Positions 24,367 to 37,310 are shown, numbered from the stretch's first letter. The stretch is DNA of 64,000 nucleotides from Pyxicephalus adspersus (GCF_032062135.1 NC_092862.1:99601624-99665623); one strand, 5' to 3'. Numbers and translations are program-made. Notes: generated by a model from the letters alone, not told the origin.

Positions 24367-27206
24367 GTTGTTGGACTTTTTTTGTATTAGATGGCTAGAA
24401 GCAGGCCACAATCAAGTTAGAAGGTCTGCTGCAAGTCGCAAATGTGCCTGTTAATTCTAAATGATCCCAAGAGGATCTCTTACTAATTTTAACTTAACTT
24501 TTGCAAAACTTTAAACACGGGGGAGGGTGGCCCAGGAAGTTAACCTCACATGATGCCCAGAAATTCTTGATGGTGACCCTGCCCACCACAAGAGCCTTAG
24601 CAATGTCCAAGTTTCACCTATACATTTTCCTCTAACTGGCTTCTCTAAATTAATGTAAAGTCTGTTTTATAAAATAATAAATAGAATTTCAAATGGTAAA
24701 ACAAAACTAAACAAGGAAATATAATTGCAGGTTACCAGAAAACGAGTCAATTAGTAACTTTTAAAACAACATATTGTAAAAAGTACAGTGGTCAGAAGTC
24801 TGTAACAATGTCCCAACAATGTGGTGCTGCCCGCCTTGATTCACCTTGGTTTTCTGGTGCAAATTGCAAAAAATGTGGATCCCTGTAAGGAAAAGGAGAT
24901 AAGAAATCAATATTGTTTACATTTTCCAAAATTTATACACTATAGTTTTTTCTGATGTTTATAAAATATTTAAATCTTATAAGCTGTTTAGGCTACAAAT
25001 TTGTGGGTTCTCTACACTTTTTTGGTTTGACTGTTAAGGTGTTAAAAACCAGACGAACCCCAATTTTATAGTCTTTGTAACTTTATAACTTTGGATTACA
25101 TGCAGTTAGAGGGGTCAGTTATGGCTTATTTTAAAGCTCTTCAACCAAATTCAACCAAAACTCGATCTTAATGGAATTAGCTGACCATCAGGTAGCAACT
25201 ATCAGTCCAGCAGTGTGCTTGACCATGTTTGAGTTTTTCTTGCTCTGACGATGATGTAGCTTTGATTCTGACTTTGTTCTAAATGATGTCCTATTGACCC
25301 TAACAAAATCCCTGACCACAATACTGCTTCCTCCTGTGTTACCAGTTAAATTACAATTAATCTGTGATTGAATGGTCTACACAGAAGGATGAGCACTGAA
25401 TGATTAACCAAAGGAGACACCATCTACAATATCTGCTTAAAGAAACCACACTGAGATTCTGCAATTTTGAGCAGGAGAATTCTTTGTCTACAGCTAATAC
25501 AAATTACCCTGGTCATTTGTCCAATACAGGGACACCGAATATCATGGTTTCAATAACACCCCTGAGGAAGCCTAATTGGTGGAATAAGTCAGGATTTGAG
25601 ACTTTCTAATAATAAGAACATCCCACTAAACTCTAATTCCTTATCTTTACTAATGGAATTAATAGGAATTCTCTAATTAGTACAAGAGACCAAAAAACCC
25701 ATGTATTAATGAGGGTTTAAGCTCTATACCAACGTGTTATGAAATTGTGTTGTTACCTTTAAAAAATGTGTTTGTGGCTTTATTCTAAATTTGATCTATG
25801 TAAAAGCAAAGTGCTTTTTAAAATGTTTTCATATGAGGCATGTTCGCACAACTAACCAGAAATGTTGGTGATATTACTTTGTCGAGGAGATTTGCAATAA
25901 ATTATAAATGTCAGCAAGTGTTTTTTTTTCTAACTGTATTTTAGCTTTAATTTTGTTTTATTTTTAGGTATGAAAACAATTTTATCTATTGACCACATCC
26001 CTTAGCTATTACGAGTTATTTTTGTGTGAAGTTACTATGTTCACGTGTTGACATCACTGTTCTGCCATCGCCTTTTAGCATACAACCTTTGCTGCTTAAA
26101 ACAGCAGTCCTCTGCTAGCATAACCTCATAAATGGAACATCTTCTAAAAAAAAGGAAAAAATGTACACAAGACATTATTTTGACTTTTGATAAACTAATG
26201 TTTAAAAAGATTGCTATACAGTGTGAAGTTTGTATTCTCTCTTTTGCCTGTAAGCATAAGCTTGTTCCTAACTAGTGAAACATGTTCTTTATTAAGTGTA
26301 CAAACATTGAAAAATAATTTGATTGGCATAGGTGACTGTCCATTTCATCCATTCTTCATAACGAGCATTCCTTCAGAGAGGCCAAGAACAGAACTGATCA
26401 AGCTAGGCTTCCATTTCGACTTACTGTACAGACCAATAGGGTACATGTTGAAAACATTTTCGGAAAACCTTTCCTACATTCTTAAACTCACTATTAAATC
26501 ACAGTGCAGTGGAAAGGAAAAGGAAAATAATGACAGGTGTTGAGAATTTACAAGGTTTTGTAAATTGATTTTTCAGCCTTGTAATGATGGATATAGGCCC
26601 AAATTGTGTATTATCCATTAAGGGTGCTTTCTGCACAACATTTGTCTAAATAAAAGCTATATTTTACCAGAGCATAAATGAAATGTAGTTTAATTATCCT
26701 GCAAACACACCATTTATTAGGTGACCCAGCTTTCTACCAAACAGTCTAAACGTTTTATTTCAACTTCATAAAGATCTAACTTTGTAGCCCAGAACAAGCG
26801 TGAAGTCATTTATTCTTTCCACTAGCATATGTGCCTGGAACACTGCTAATTTGACCAAGAAAAGTTACTTTAACACAAACCATTAGGAACAGAATTGCTA
26901 TTAAATTGGAGATTTAATTTTGTGCAGCAATGATAAGGCAAATACACCTGATGTATATATAGCAGAAATATTTAGTGTGTATATTTATACATATATATAT
27001 TCTTATTTTCAATTTCTTTTTAAGGATGTAGTATTATCAATAAGTATGTTTTATGTATACATTACGGCTACTTACATTTTTAATAAAATAATTGAAAACC
27101 AATAACGCTATACACACAAAGTTGATCCCATATAAAAGTGGAAAAAGCATCACAATTTAATTGAAATGTAATATACTGAAGGTGAATTCAGGATGTCTGT
27201 CTATGG

Positions 27207-27469
27207 CAGCCTTTCTCAACCTTTTACTCATGGAGAAACCTTGACACGGATCTTGAGGAAACCCTAAACAATTTTTTGGGGGGCAATAGGAAAAGTAGCC
27301 ACTTGAATTGGTGACCAGTGGGAAGAATGCTAGAGTCATGTAGCAGGTTGTACCAAGCACTTTTGGCCCCGGAACTATGCAGATATCATCAAATGACAGT
27401 GGGGATCAATCAGGCACAGTTTAAAGAACCCCCAGTAATCTCTGGTAAAATCCTGGCTAAGAATGGCTG
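27207..27469. mobile_element. hAT MITE with perfect 8-bp target duplication
   Basis: Left end CAGCCTTTCTCAACCTTTTA and right end TCCTGGCTAAGAATGGCTG are imperfect inverted repeats. GTCTATGG is duplicated exactly at 27199-27206 and 27470-27477. It is related to 35037-35316 through the TTTCTCAACCTTT terminus. Noncoding. Confidence 0.93.
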
Positions 27470-29996
27470 GTCTATGGATTTCATGAGTGAAACACGCTTG
27501 TTGAGACATGTGCACCTTTAATTACCTGGAACTTGGAGAATCTAGTGTGATGAAATAGGCATATGTGTACATTTCTTACTATGAGATATAGAATTCTATA
27601 AATCACCCCAGTGGCAGACCAAACTTTAAGGCACAGGCATCGGACTTCAAAAAAGGACTCCATCATCTGTGTAAGAGCAGCAGTTTCACTGCAGTGGTCC
27701 AACAAATCCATAACATTCCATGTTAAATGGACTACTCCGGTTTAGAAGGGATGGGAGATTCAAGACCTCTGCAGAGGTCCATAAAAAGCCTGCTGCTTGG
27801 AACGACCCCAGAGATGACTTACAGAAGATCACACAATAAAATATTCACACTTGCCTGTTTCATCACCCTCAATGTATCTGTTAACATTTAAATAATTACA
27901 GTTAGGTTTTAACAGTTACAAAACAATTCTCCATGTAATGTGACAACAGCTACAAATTGTGGAAAACGTTGGTGCCTATGAATTATTAGATGTTAACAGT
28001 ATGTGCATATATACCACAAGCCCAGTAACGCGGTGTGCGACAGAGTTTCTGATTACATTCCTCTCTGCACCCTCACATACGTTTGTTGGTGAAGGATAGG
28101 TTAAAAATCCAACTTTTCTTACTTATGCTGGTGAAAGCTATTATAAAAGTACTGCATAGAACACAAATGTTTTCTTTTTAGGTTTGACATACATTGAATA
28201 TTGTATTATTTCATTTATTACATATCAATATTCACTTTCTCTCTATACAGCTTGCATGCTTTCTCTCTCAGTATTACAAAACATTGCTGAACAAAAGTCA
28301 TATTTTACATCAGTTTTCATCAAATATATTTGTCTCTTTCAAAATTTTAACAAAGGCAATTGAACTCTTTCTAAAATGCAATTCCATCAACCTGCTGCAT
28401 ACATAAGTGCATATATACAGCAAAAGAGTTTTACATTATACAGTCAAGCACAAAAAAATTACAATGTATGGCAAGTTTCACAAGATATGTAAATGAAAGT
28501 ATGCGGCACTTAAACTTTCTAATAAATAGGTGAATATCATTGGTAGTGACTTTTATTAAACTGTTTTAAACCATAGTAAGCCAACACTGTGATCTGGCCA
28601 ATCCTACCACAGAGAATAACCAGATCAAAGTCCAAATTTTTCTCTACATTTAAGCAACATAGATTGGTCACACACCCCTTGCCTTCTTATTGAGCAATGA
28701 AGGAGCATCAGAACACTGAGAAGATGATCAATCTGCTCCCACTGTGATATGGACAGTGTTGTTCAATGTATTAGAAGATAAAAAGCTTGCAATGTTGTCC
28801 CTCCCTCTCCCATCCTGCTGTGCAGAGGATTGCAGAAAGCTAATATAAAAGACATATTGGGTTCTTTCTTACATGAGCTTTATTTTTAATAACTTATTTT
28901 TTTCTGATGAATACACAGCTGGAATAAATGGTGTTTTTAATTTTTTCCTGTAGTTCAGATTACCATGTTTTGTTTTTAGCATTTCTCTTAGACAGATAGA
29001 TGATCTGACTATTTAAAATCATGCTGATTTGCAACCCAAGTATAATCAGGAATTGATTGGAATTGCATTCCACAGTAACATTCAGTAACAAAACCATATG
29101 AAAAGGGCTTCGCTTTCTGGTGCAGTTATTCTAGGTATTCTGTGTAAGTCTATGATAATGTATAGAAAGAATGACACACAGACCATAATATTTTCAAATG
29201 AATATGTTTATTAAATAAAAAATAGATATGTTTATAGGATAAAACCAAATGTATTCACTCAGCAGTTGTATTCTTTATTCACTTGTTCCAAATCGTTAGC
29301 TATGGGATAAATGCTGGTCTTCTGTTGCAATTTCCAGATACTGAAGCTATTTTTTTTTTACATTGGCTTGCAGTCAGATTAAATAGGTAATGAGTGCAGG
29401 AGCATTTTTTTCTGAACATGATTTAAAGTGAAAACAGGTAGTGCAAATATGACAAACATAACAATTTCTGTCACATGTGAGTGGCAGATTGAGAAAAACA
29501 GTCACTATTGGGATTAAACAAGAATCTAAATATTTAGACTTAAAACCAAACCCTGGAAACCATTTTTATAATAGTGTACTATACTACTATGCCAATTTCA
29601 CACATTTTTTTGCGTTACTTACATTATACTACTAACTTTACCAATATTGTAAGGATAGCACATTCTGTCTCTCTCAACCTTTGGTATTAGTCCAGGTTTA
29701 GGAATTCCATGGTTAAATATTTTTAATGAAAAAAGGTCCCCTTTCCCTGAACTAACCAACCCAGTATATTAAGCACATAGGCAGTCCCCACAGCACAGGA
29801 TTGGCAAGTGTGCTGTTCCCCTACTATGTTTACACTGGCTTGAATACCTTTCTGTCTTAAAAAGATGCTTTGATGAAGGTTCTCCCAAAAAATGGAAGTC
29901 CCCTCTAAGCACCGAGGAATTTCCCACCACTGGCCCAGTTCAAATTACCATGGACTTCAGAGAAAGGTTTATCCCATGACATCAAAGACTATAGAT

Positions 29997-30494
29997 ATAG
30001 GTAGTCCCGAGCTACATATGAGATAGGGACTATAGGGTTGTTATTAAGTTGAATTTGTATGTAAGTCCGAACAGGTACAATATTTTATTAAATGCAATTA
30101 GGACAGATATTTGTCTCAACATATTTATAGGCAGTGTGGCGTCAGTTACTGTATAAAATCCTCACTGTGAGTTTATCACAAACAAAGCAAAAAAAAAAAA
30201 AAAACTTTATGGAGCCTAGACATTCATTAACGTCTGGAGCAAGCTGTGCTTTTATATGCAAAAAGAAACAACTGCAGAGTCATTAAAGAGTTACATGATG
30301 TTACAAATCAGCTCAGCTCTTAAGATCACCCACAACCTCAGCTGTGTTTAGCAAAATATTTCTTCTGCAAGTCATGAAAACCGCCCCCTTATACTCCCAT
30401 AAAGCCTCCATCCTGCTCATGAGCGAGCAGGGAAGCCATGTTTGTATGTTGGAGTCGTCCGTATGTTGGATGTCCTTAACTTGGTCACTACCTT
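29997..30494 (+). mobile_element. Tc1/mariner-like nonautonomous element, copy 3 (longest)
   Basis: Starts ATAGGTAGTCCCGAGCTACA and ends TTAACTTGGTCACTACCT. It matches copies 1 and 2, retaining the A-rich central stretch and CATTCATTAACGTCTGGAGC shared with copy 1. The longer interior suggests copy 2 is a deletion derivative. The 92- and 74-codon open frames on opposite strands are incidental. Confidence 0.85.
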
Positions 30495-31262
30495 TAGTAT
30501 TAGTCCTCACTGGTATTCTACTATACTTGTGTGTGTCCAAAGTTAGAAGTCCAGACTTGGATGGGTGACATGAATGTCCAGTTGTCTTCAAGTTTATCTA
30601 AGCTTCACAAAACAGAGAACTAGCACCATTGTGTGTGTATAAATGGGATACCAGGATATAAAGTTACAACCAAAAACAAAAAGATTCCCCTATCTCCAAA
30701 AAAACTATGCATCACAATCAACAACAAAAAAAATTGAAATATTTTATTTGCTAACCATGAATACATACATATAAAACATCCCCCCCAAATAAACAGAAAA
30801 GGTTAATAACAATAATGTAACCAACATGTTAACTACCCATCCATAAGTCTGCAATTCAGGAATGCAAAACCAGCAAAATGAGACTCGCACTTAATAGATA
30901 TGTACAAGTAGTTTTACTTTCAGACATATTTAACAGGACAAAAAAAATAACCATCAATCAAGGTTACATTCTCCTTGCCAGAAACTACAAACATCCTTAT
31001 TTTAAAGCACTAGTCCAAAGGCAGGCATGTTTTAATCCTAACCTGTGTGACATACATGGCTGTCACCATAAATACAACAGATACATGAGTAAAGACATAA
31101 TGGGACATAAAGTGTGTGCTACAGTCAGGATTTGCAGATTTAAATCTAGGAAATAGTCTAAAAGAAAACAGCTTCTGCTGTGGTCTTTCTAGAAAATGTA
31201 TAATGCTCTATGAATCCTATGTTAGGGCTCTACCTTAATGTTTATTTGGAAAGAAAAGAAAA

Positions 31263-31278
31263 AACACACACACACACT
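31263..31278. repeat. (AC)n microsatellite
   Basis: Run of about eight AC dinucleotides after an A-rich stretch. Confidence 0.85.
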
Positions 31279-32232
31279 TAAGGTAAAACCAAACAAAACC
31301 TATATAGTTACCTTTAAGTACACCCCTTAATTTAACAAATTGTTTGGGTAAAAAACATTTAACAAAATGTTTGGGAAAATATTGTAATGCCGTTCTGCCA
31401 AACTACTTTACTGCCGAGCATGTGACAACATCCAACAGGCAATGGATCGAAAAGTAATTGCATAGCTAATGATGATGATTTTCGTATTTAAATGTGAGGT
31501 ACCCTGATGAGTTTTTGCATTATTCTAATTGATCTAATACAAACCTGTATATTGTATAATTTAATTAGGAAAAGTTTTGCTGACCATTAGAAGTTATACA
31601 AACTTAGATTTAATTGATGTTTCGAAAGTTCCTTTTTGTTGTCTTGAAGAACATTCAATGCATTGACAGTTTACAAATTCCTAGTGTAATAGCTACCTGT
31701 ATGGATGTTGATGGGTACTCCATGAGCCTGATTCCCTAAGAGCTCCCATCATTCCCTTTTCCCTCTTTTTCCTTTTATATTTTTAAGTCCCATTAGGTAA
31801 CATTGGGACTCCTTGATTGGTTAGTGGGTGTGTTTGGTATGATGACCATCAGTTGGCACACACCCCACTAGATTGGGATTGGTTACTGTAGTTTCATGGA
31901 CCTCGCAACTAAATTTGATATAAAAATCTCCAGCTGGAATCTATGTTTACGGGTTCATAAATGTCCAGCTGGGTCATCACCCCAATCCATCTGTTTACTT
32001 CCCCCTCCATCTCCTGTTTCCTCAATTGAATGGATTATTGCCCTTTGAAGGCCATATTGGTGGTCTGTTTGTCCTGGGAAACTAGGTCTTGTCTCCTGGC
32101 AGCTGTTGTATCACTTGTGTGTCACTCTGTAAAGCCCTGCACTTGGAGACCCCCTAGGAAGGCCCTATGGCCAAATCAAGATAAATAGGTTTCATGTTTA
32201 CTCACACCATTGCTGCACCTATACACATACAT

Positions 32233-32239
32233 TATATAT

Positions 32240-32293
<54 letters not shown>

Positions 32294-32295
32294 CT
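32233..32295. repeat. Compound (TA)n/(CA)n microsatellite
   Basis: TA repeats, then about six CA, then a long TA run with one G interruption. It lies close to the LINE remnant at 32350. Confidence 0.93.
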
Positions 32296-32349
32296 ATACC
32301 TCTATATACGTATACATATCTATTTACATATTCATAAACAATCTTGAGG

Positions 32350-32568
32350 TGCAACAAAACACAGAAATGGTACTTTTTTCCCCAAACTCTATATCATTTA
32401 TAAAGATGTTAAACAGTAAAGGTCCCAACACAGATCCCTGTGGTACACCACTAATAACCTTAGACCATTCAGAGTATGAATCATTAATTACAACTCCCTT
32501 AATGCAATCCTTAAGCCAGTTATCGAATATGTAGTTTTTACCATGTTGAGATGTGTGGGTCAGAATAT
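32350..32568 (-). pseudogene. CR1/L2-type LINE reverse transcriptase remnant
   Basis: On the minus strand a frame stays open for about 70 codons. It contains NWLKDCIKGVVINDSYSEW followed by VISGVPQGSVLGPLLFN and IFINDI. The GVPQGSVLGPLLF block is a hallmark of reverse transcriptases of the CR1/Jockey/L2 group, just upstream of the catalytic YADD region, which is missing here. Only this short piece of pol survives, so it is a truncated LINE copy. The plus-strand 84-codon frame covering the same bases is a shadow. Confidence 0.9.
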
Positions 32569-33106
32569 TTTAGCAAATGAAAACAATAACAGTGTTTGTA
32601 CCTGTAGAGTCTTTAAAGAGGTAAAACACAGGGAAACATTAATGTATTGTAGAGATGTACTCTATGAGCTCTATTTATAAATAGGGAATCAGACATTCCC
32701 TCAAACACTACTCAGGCCCAGAATTGCTTCTCACCAAGAGAATGTTAGATTCCCTATCTTATAAATAGAAACCCATTTTTTTGCCCTGAAATAAATTAGA
32801 AGAATAAAATGAAGAAAATGCATTTTTAAATTAGGTGCACTGTATGTGTATGGCAACATCCTTCGTGAGGTTGGTAAATATTGCAGTCCTAGCAGATTGG
32901 AGTGACCAAGTTTAGCTAACTTATTTTTTCTCTGTAACTAGATTAAAGATCATTCCACCAAAAAATAATTTTTTTATCTATAAGTAGATGCTGGGGATGT
33001 AGTTATTTTTTGTTTCTCTGGAAATCTATTGGTTGGATATCTGTGCCTGATTTCCTGGGTCAACATTATCCATTGTCACAGTCTTCATGTTGGGTTAATA
33101 TGCTGT

Positions 33107-33162
33107 ATACAGGTAGGGACTTTAGGTTTGTTCTTATGTTGCATTTGCATGTAAGTCGGTAA
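33107..33162 (+). mobile_element. Tc1/mariner-like element, terminus fragment (copy 4)
   Basis: TATACAGGTAGGGACTTTAG, TTTGTTCTTATGTTGCATTT and GCATGTAAGTCGG match the left part of the elements at 17566 and 29997. Downstream to about 33300 the family match fades. It ends about 640 bp before the CNTNAP2 exon. Confidence 0.7.
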
Positions 33163-33802
33163 ATAACTGTCTGTCTTCCATTAAAACAAAAAGTGCAACA
33201 GGCGTTTCTGGAAAATGCAAAGGTGGAGAGAAATGTCCTAAATGCATAGGTGGAGAAGAACAAAATTGGGATGCAGGATGACTGCATATACCTATAGAAG
33301 CCACTAATATCCTGCCTAATGGCTAAGTGCCAGCTGTTGTGTCACGCAAAGATCTGAAATTTCCTGGTTGTGTCAAACTAGCTATTAGCGCCTGCCTTAG
33401 CACATTCTAATTGGTCCATTATTATAATGGGGTGCCTTGCTGGACTGTGCAGGGGGTAGGAATGGGCAATATTATTTCTGCAACAGGGAGTGCCAAAAAT
33501 TTGTCTGCTATAACAAATTATTCAGCAATTCAAACTTTGAACAAAAGAAATAGGTATTAGAGGAGATATAGGTATCATGTTTTCATTACAATTGGAATCA
33601 CAAGAGTCCAAAGCCTTGGTAAAGCCGTTAGATTATTGAATATGTAAATAGACCTGCAGGGAGGACATATAATGTTGGTGAATAGTGGAAAGGGTGGAAT
33701 GTCAGCTGCCAGCTCAGGTACAGCAGTTCAAACTATTAAGGTCACTGTAAGTCCACTCTAAAGATAATTTAACTTTCATCTAAACTATCTATATTTCAAC
33801 AG

Positions 33803-33950
33803 GCATTTCCTGGAAATGGAAACTCAGATACCGTTGTCCGACATGACCTGCAACATGCAGTGGTAGCACGTTATGTGCGCATTGTTCCCCTGGACTGGAA
33901 TGACGAGGGCCAGATAGGATTAAGAGTGGAACTCTATGGTTGTCCATACT
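33803..33950 (+). CDS. CNTNAP2: CNTNAP2 (Caspr2) internal exon, end of discoidin domain; likely exon 4
   Basis: A single internal exon of a contactin-associated protein, a neurexin-superfamily cell-adhesion protein. In vertebrates Caspr2 clusters Kv1 channels at juxtaparanodes with contactin-2. It opens after a TTTCAACAG acceptor and closes before a perfect GTAAGT donor. It reads in phase 0 for 49 codons plus one base. The peptide starts [18 protein letters not shown], continues [13 protein letters not shown], and ends [12 protein letters not shown]. This is the C-terminal third of an F5/8 type C domain, closing on its conserved disulfide cysteine. The terminal single base T fits a split TGG (Trp), which I recall following this point in CNTNAP2; CNTNAP4 and CNTNAP5 have Lys there. 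The 148-bp length and phases match human exon 4 (c.403-550, from memory). A possible branch point TCTAAAC lies about 20 nt upstream. No other exon was recognised. Paralogue choice is inference; family membership is secure. Confidence 0.93.
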
Positions 33951-34507
33951 GTAAGTACATATATTTAATGTCAAATGAGTTTTTAACAACTGCATATGAT
34001 ATTTGAAGAACTATTGATATCCACAAGGAAAATGATATAGACTTTATTCATTGATTTTAATGTGATCTGTAAAATAAATATCTAATAGCTGCAACTTTTT
34101 ATGTTGTAACATGTTTGCGCAGCTGTTGTTAAATCTTAATTTCATTACAAAAAAGAAAAATAATAATTTAGTGTATGCAAACGCATTGGAGACCGTGTCC
34201 ACTAAATAAATACCGTAGATAATTTAAGCCTTAAAATTGTGATTAAAAATTGGTTAAAAAAAATTGGTGAAAAAGATGGTGAAAAAATCCAATACTTGCA
34301 TATATACATGTACATATGCAATGCTTACATTCAGTTTAGTAACAATAAAAAATTGTCTAGAATTTCCTCCTGAGTGCACAGTCATAAGTAATGGCATTAC
34401 CTGATCACTGTTTACCTAACTGTCTAAGGTGAGGGCATGTGCTTGTTAATACATCACAAATGTGGCTGACAATGTCCTGTGTAATAGTACATGTGACCAG
34501 CCCTCTA

Positions 34508-34824
34508 AAGCTACGTACACACGTCCAATGGTTCTTGCTCGATAATCATCTCAGGGCCGATATCAGATGTGTACAGCTCCAGTCCCACCCATCGTCCGAA
34601 CAACTGTCCTGGCCAATCCACAGACGATGGACGACGAACGATCCTAATGCAAGGGAAGGGGGAGAGCCCGCAGCTGGGTGCCGCTCTGTCATTATCCCCC
34701 CTCCATAGAGCAGAACGGTGCTGTATGTACAGCACTCGTTCATGCATCTTGCAGTCCTTAGTTGATGGAAAGGATCATGAAAGATCCTTTCCAACAACAA
34801 TAATTGCACGTGTGTATGCAGCTT
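34508..34824. mobile_element. MITE with AAGCTACGTACACACGT inverted termini (317 bp)
   Basis: Left AAGCTACGTACACACGTCCA and right GCACGTGTGTATGCAGCTT are inverted with few mismatches. Inner GC-rich segments with CpG (CATCGTCCGAACAACTGTCC, GATGGACGACGAACGATCC) suggest a fairly young copy. Inner GAAAGGATCATGAAAGATCC forms a small palindrome. I recall this family as frequent in ranoid frogs. Target duplication is unresolved. Four overlapping open frames on both strands are products of its palindromic, GC-rich make-up. Confidence 0.88.
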
Positions 34825-35036
34825 ATGTCTCTTCTACACCAATTACAAAAAAATGAAGTACACATTACCCAGTTAGTTTACCTTTCTGCTGGTAGGCAGT
34901 TGAAATCACATCTGTGAACTGCATGTACTCAGGGTGCTTTTGGGTTCAAATAAAAGTCAGGGTGGGGGAAGTTAGCATGTGGGTAAATTTGCCTGTCACC
35001 TGTCTACTCTGTTATCTTGAATTAGAGCCTCTATAG

Positions 35037-35316
35037 CAGTGTTTCTCGACCTTTATAACTCAGGGAACTGCTGAAATAACTTTCAGGTCTTCAGGGAACC
35101 CATATATGCTATAATTACTATATCCTCAGCTCATCCCCATTAGTGTGGTGGTCAGTAAGAAGAATGTCTCTTACATTGCTGGCCAGGGGGAAGAATGTCA
35201 CCTTTATAGGTATCTTAAAGATTATTGGTGTCACTTAAATTAACCTGAGAGGCACAGCTTGCTCATTGTTCGAGTAAACTCTGGCAACCTCTAGGAACCC
35301 TGATTGAGAAACACTG
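35037..35316. mobile_element. hAT MITE with perfect 8-bp target duplication
   Basis: CAGTGTTTCTCGACCTTTAT at the left and CCCTGATTGAGAAACACTG at the right are inverted termini. CTCTATAG is duplicated exactly at 35029-35036 and 35317-35324. 280 bp, noncoding, about 1.1 kb downstream of the CNTNAP2 exon. Confidence 0.96.
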
Positions 35317-37310
35317 CTCTATAGCATTTATCCTGAACATTTCTCAGTCTTAAAATACTATATGATAATGGTCACATTGAGTTATGCTAAAGGTAAACAC
35401 TAAGGAGAGTAAAATTATGTTTTCACATTAGAAAAAAGTGATTCAACTTTGTGTTTTTATTTTAAGTTGTAAAATAATTTTGCTTGGAGATATGGAACAA
35501 TAAACCTACATTGAATACTGAGATATGAAATTAATAGTACAAACATCCAAAAACGTAAAAAAAAAATAATGTGGTTGATTAAAAACATATATTATACTTT
35601 TTAGTAGATCATCAGAAAAAAATGATATTGTTATTGTGGGAAAAAAATACTATGTTTGCTTTGCTGCTTTTATGGCCTGTGGGTTTGGTTTTACCACTAC
35701 CTTAAGTCTGATATTTCTGAAGCCTTGTCCTGCATGCTTGTTCCAGGTTAGGGACTCACTATATAGCAAAGCTAATATCAATTCTTTTATATACTCATTC
35801 TAGGTCGGTGAATGAAAAATAGTAAGAGTAGAGCATCAGAACACCAACTGGGCAAGCTGTATTTTTTGGAATCAGATAACAATAGTAGTTAACATAATTT
35901 TTCAGTTCAGACTCACTTAAAAGTGGTCCTGAACTCAATAAGTGTTACAGAGAATGTTTGGAAATAAAAACTGTGGTATAAATAAAATCGTGGTATATTA
36001 TGGTGCCAAGGCACTCCTGTGCCTATAGCCTTATAGCTGTGTAAATGCATTTTAGGGTCACCCATGGCATTGCTTTCACAAACTACTAGCCTTACAATAT
36101 CTGTTTGCCTACTTTGCTACATTGCTGCTCACCAACCTCCTTGCTGGAGTCTCTGACATGAAAATCCAAACCCTGCCTTTATGAAAATGTGCAGAACAGA
36201 GAGCTGTAAATCAATTGTAAGGGGAATATCAGCTGCATGGACACCACAAGAAGTGCTATCTGTATATCAAAAATATAGTTCTCCCTATTTTGCAGTACAG
36301 TAGTACTGGAGGAAGCCATTAAGGAAGGTTAGGTCATATCTTGTTCAAAGCGAGAGCTGTACATAGCTGTCACTGGTAGTCTTCCTTGTCTGTTTACACT
36401 GCAATTGGCAGCTTAGTTTTTCCACTCAATACATCAAAGAAACAATATCCTTACAGTGGGATCTATATTACACATCCTGCTGGCTCACCCTCCCTGAATT
36501 ATTGAAGCTAAACTAGTTTACCCTTTTGCAGGTACCTATGTTTAAAAATGTTGTACCTAAAAGAAAAAGGTTTGGCAAATCTATAGGAACCGATGGGATT
36601 TTTGAGTATGGATTCAATTTGAAATTTTGTGCATGCAGGAGCACTTTAACATGCACAGATCTTTATAAAATGTATTTACTGCTGGTTTTAAAATGTTCAT
36701 TTTAAATCTAGGTTTGCTAGTTCTTGAAGGGACAGAATAGTATAAAAGGTAGGGCTTTCTCTGCTACAATGACTTTGTTATACATTTATGTGCTTGCATT
36801 TCCTAAAATGAGATTAAAATAGAAAAAAAAACATTAATATATAGAGAAACCTGAATCTCCTTGGAATTGAGGGACTTTGGCAATCGTAATGAAATCCCAT
36901 CTCTGAAAGCACAGTAGAAATAAAAAATACTGTATTATTGAACAGAGTTTCCCTATTCTTTCATAATGTTGAAAGGATGAGTGATAAGCCAATCTGAATT
37001 GTGTCATAATGTTACATGCAGCATTTATTTCTTGACTTCTATACAGCTCAGCAGAAGACAAACTTACACACCAAATATATTTTTCTTATTTTGCATTACA
37101 CTATATTTATAAAATCATACAAATATTATCTGTACAACCTTGGTTTGCACTGTTATATATCACGTTAATAGTAAGCAAAAATATATAACAATATTTCATC
37201 TCCTCCAGTGTTATTCTAAAATAAGGATGTTCTCTATGCAATACATTCTTATTATTTGTATTGTGGAAGGCCACAACATGCAATATTTACATATGTTGTT
37301 ATTACTGATG

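Larger units (their letters stand above)
1..33802 (+). other. CNTNAP2: 3' part of the intron upstream of the CNTNAP2 exon (intron 3 by human numbering)
   Basis: Over 33 kb without a recognisable exon, ending at the AG of the acceptor before 33803. Open frames here are short (at most 231 codons), lack domain motifs, and the longest lie in a minisatellite. Apart from the listed repeats, I see nothing identifiable in 85-1080, 4340-5690, 6620-9700, 10280-14200, 14400-15990, 17900-21100, 24370-27200, 27480-29990 and 30500-32230. These read as AT-rich intron with scattered homopolymers and decayed repeats. Confidence 0.8.

Noticed and set aside
26211..26543. 110-codon plus-strand open frame
   Set aside because: No family features, and no promoter, neighbouring exon or poly-A context.
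34439..34856. Four overlapping open frames on both strands
   Set aside because: All are inside or across a palindromic GC-rich MITE, whose symmetry creates matching frames on both strands.
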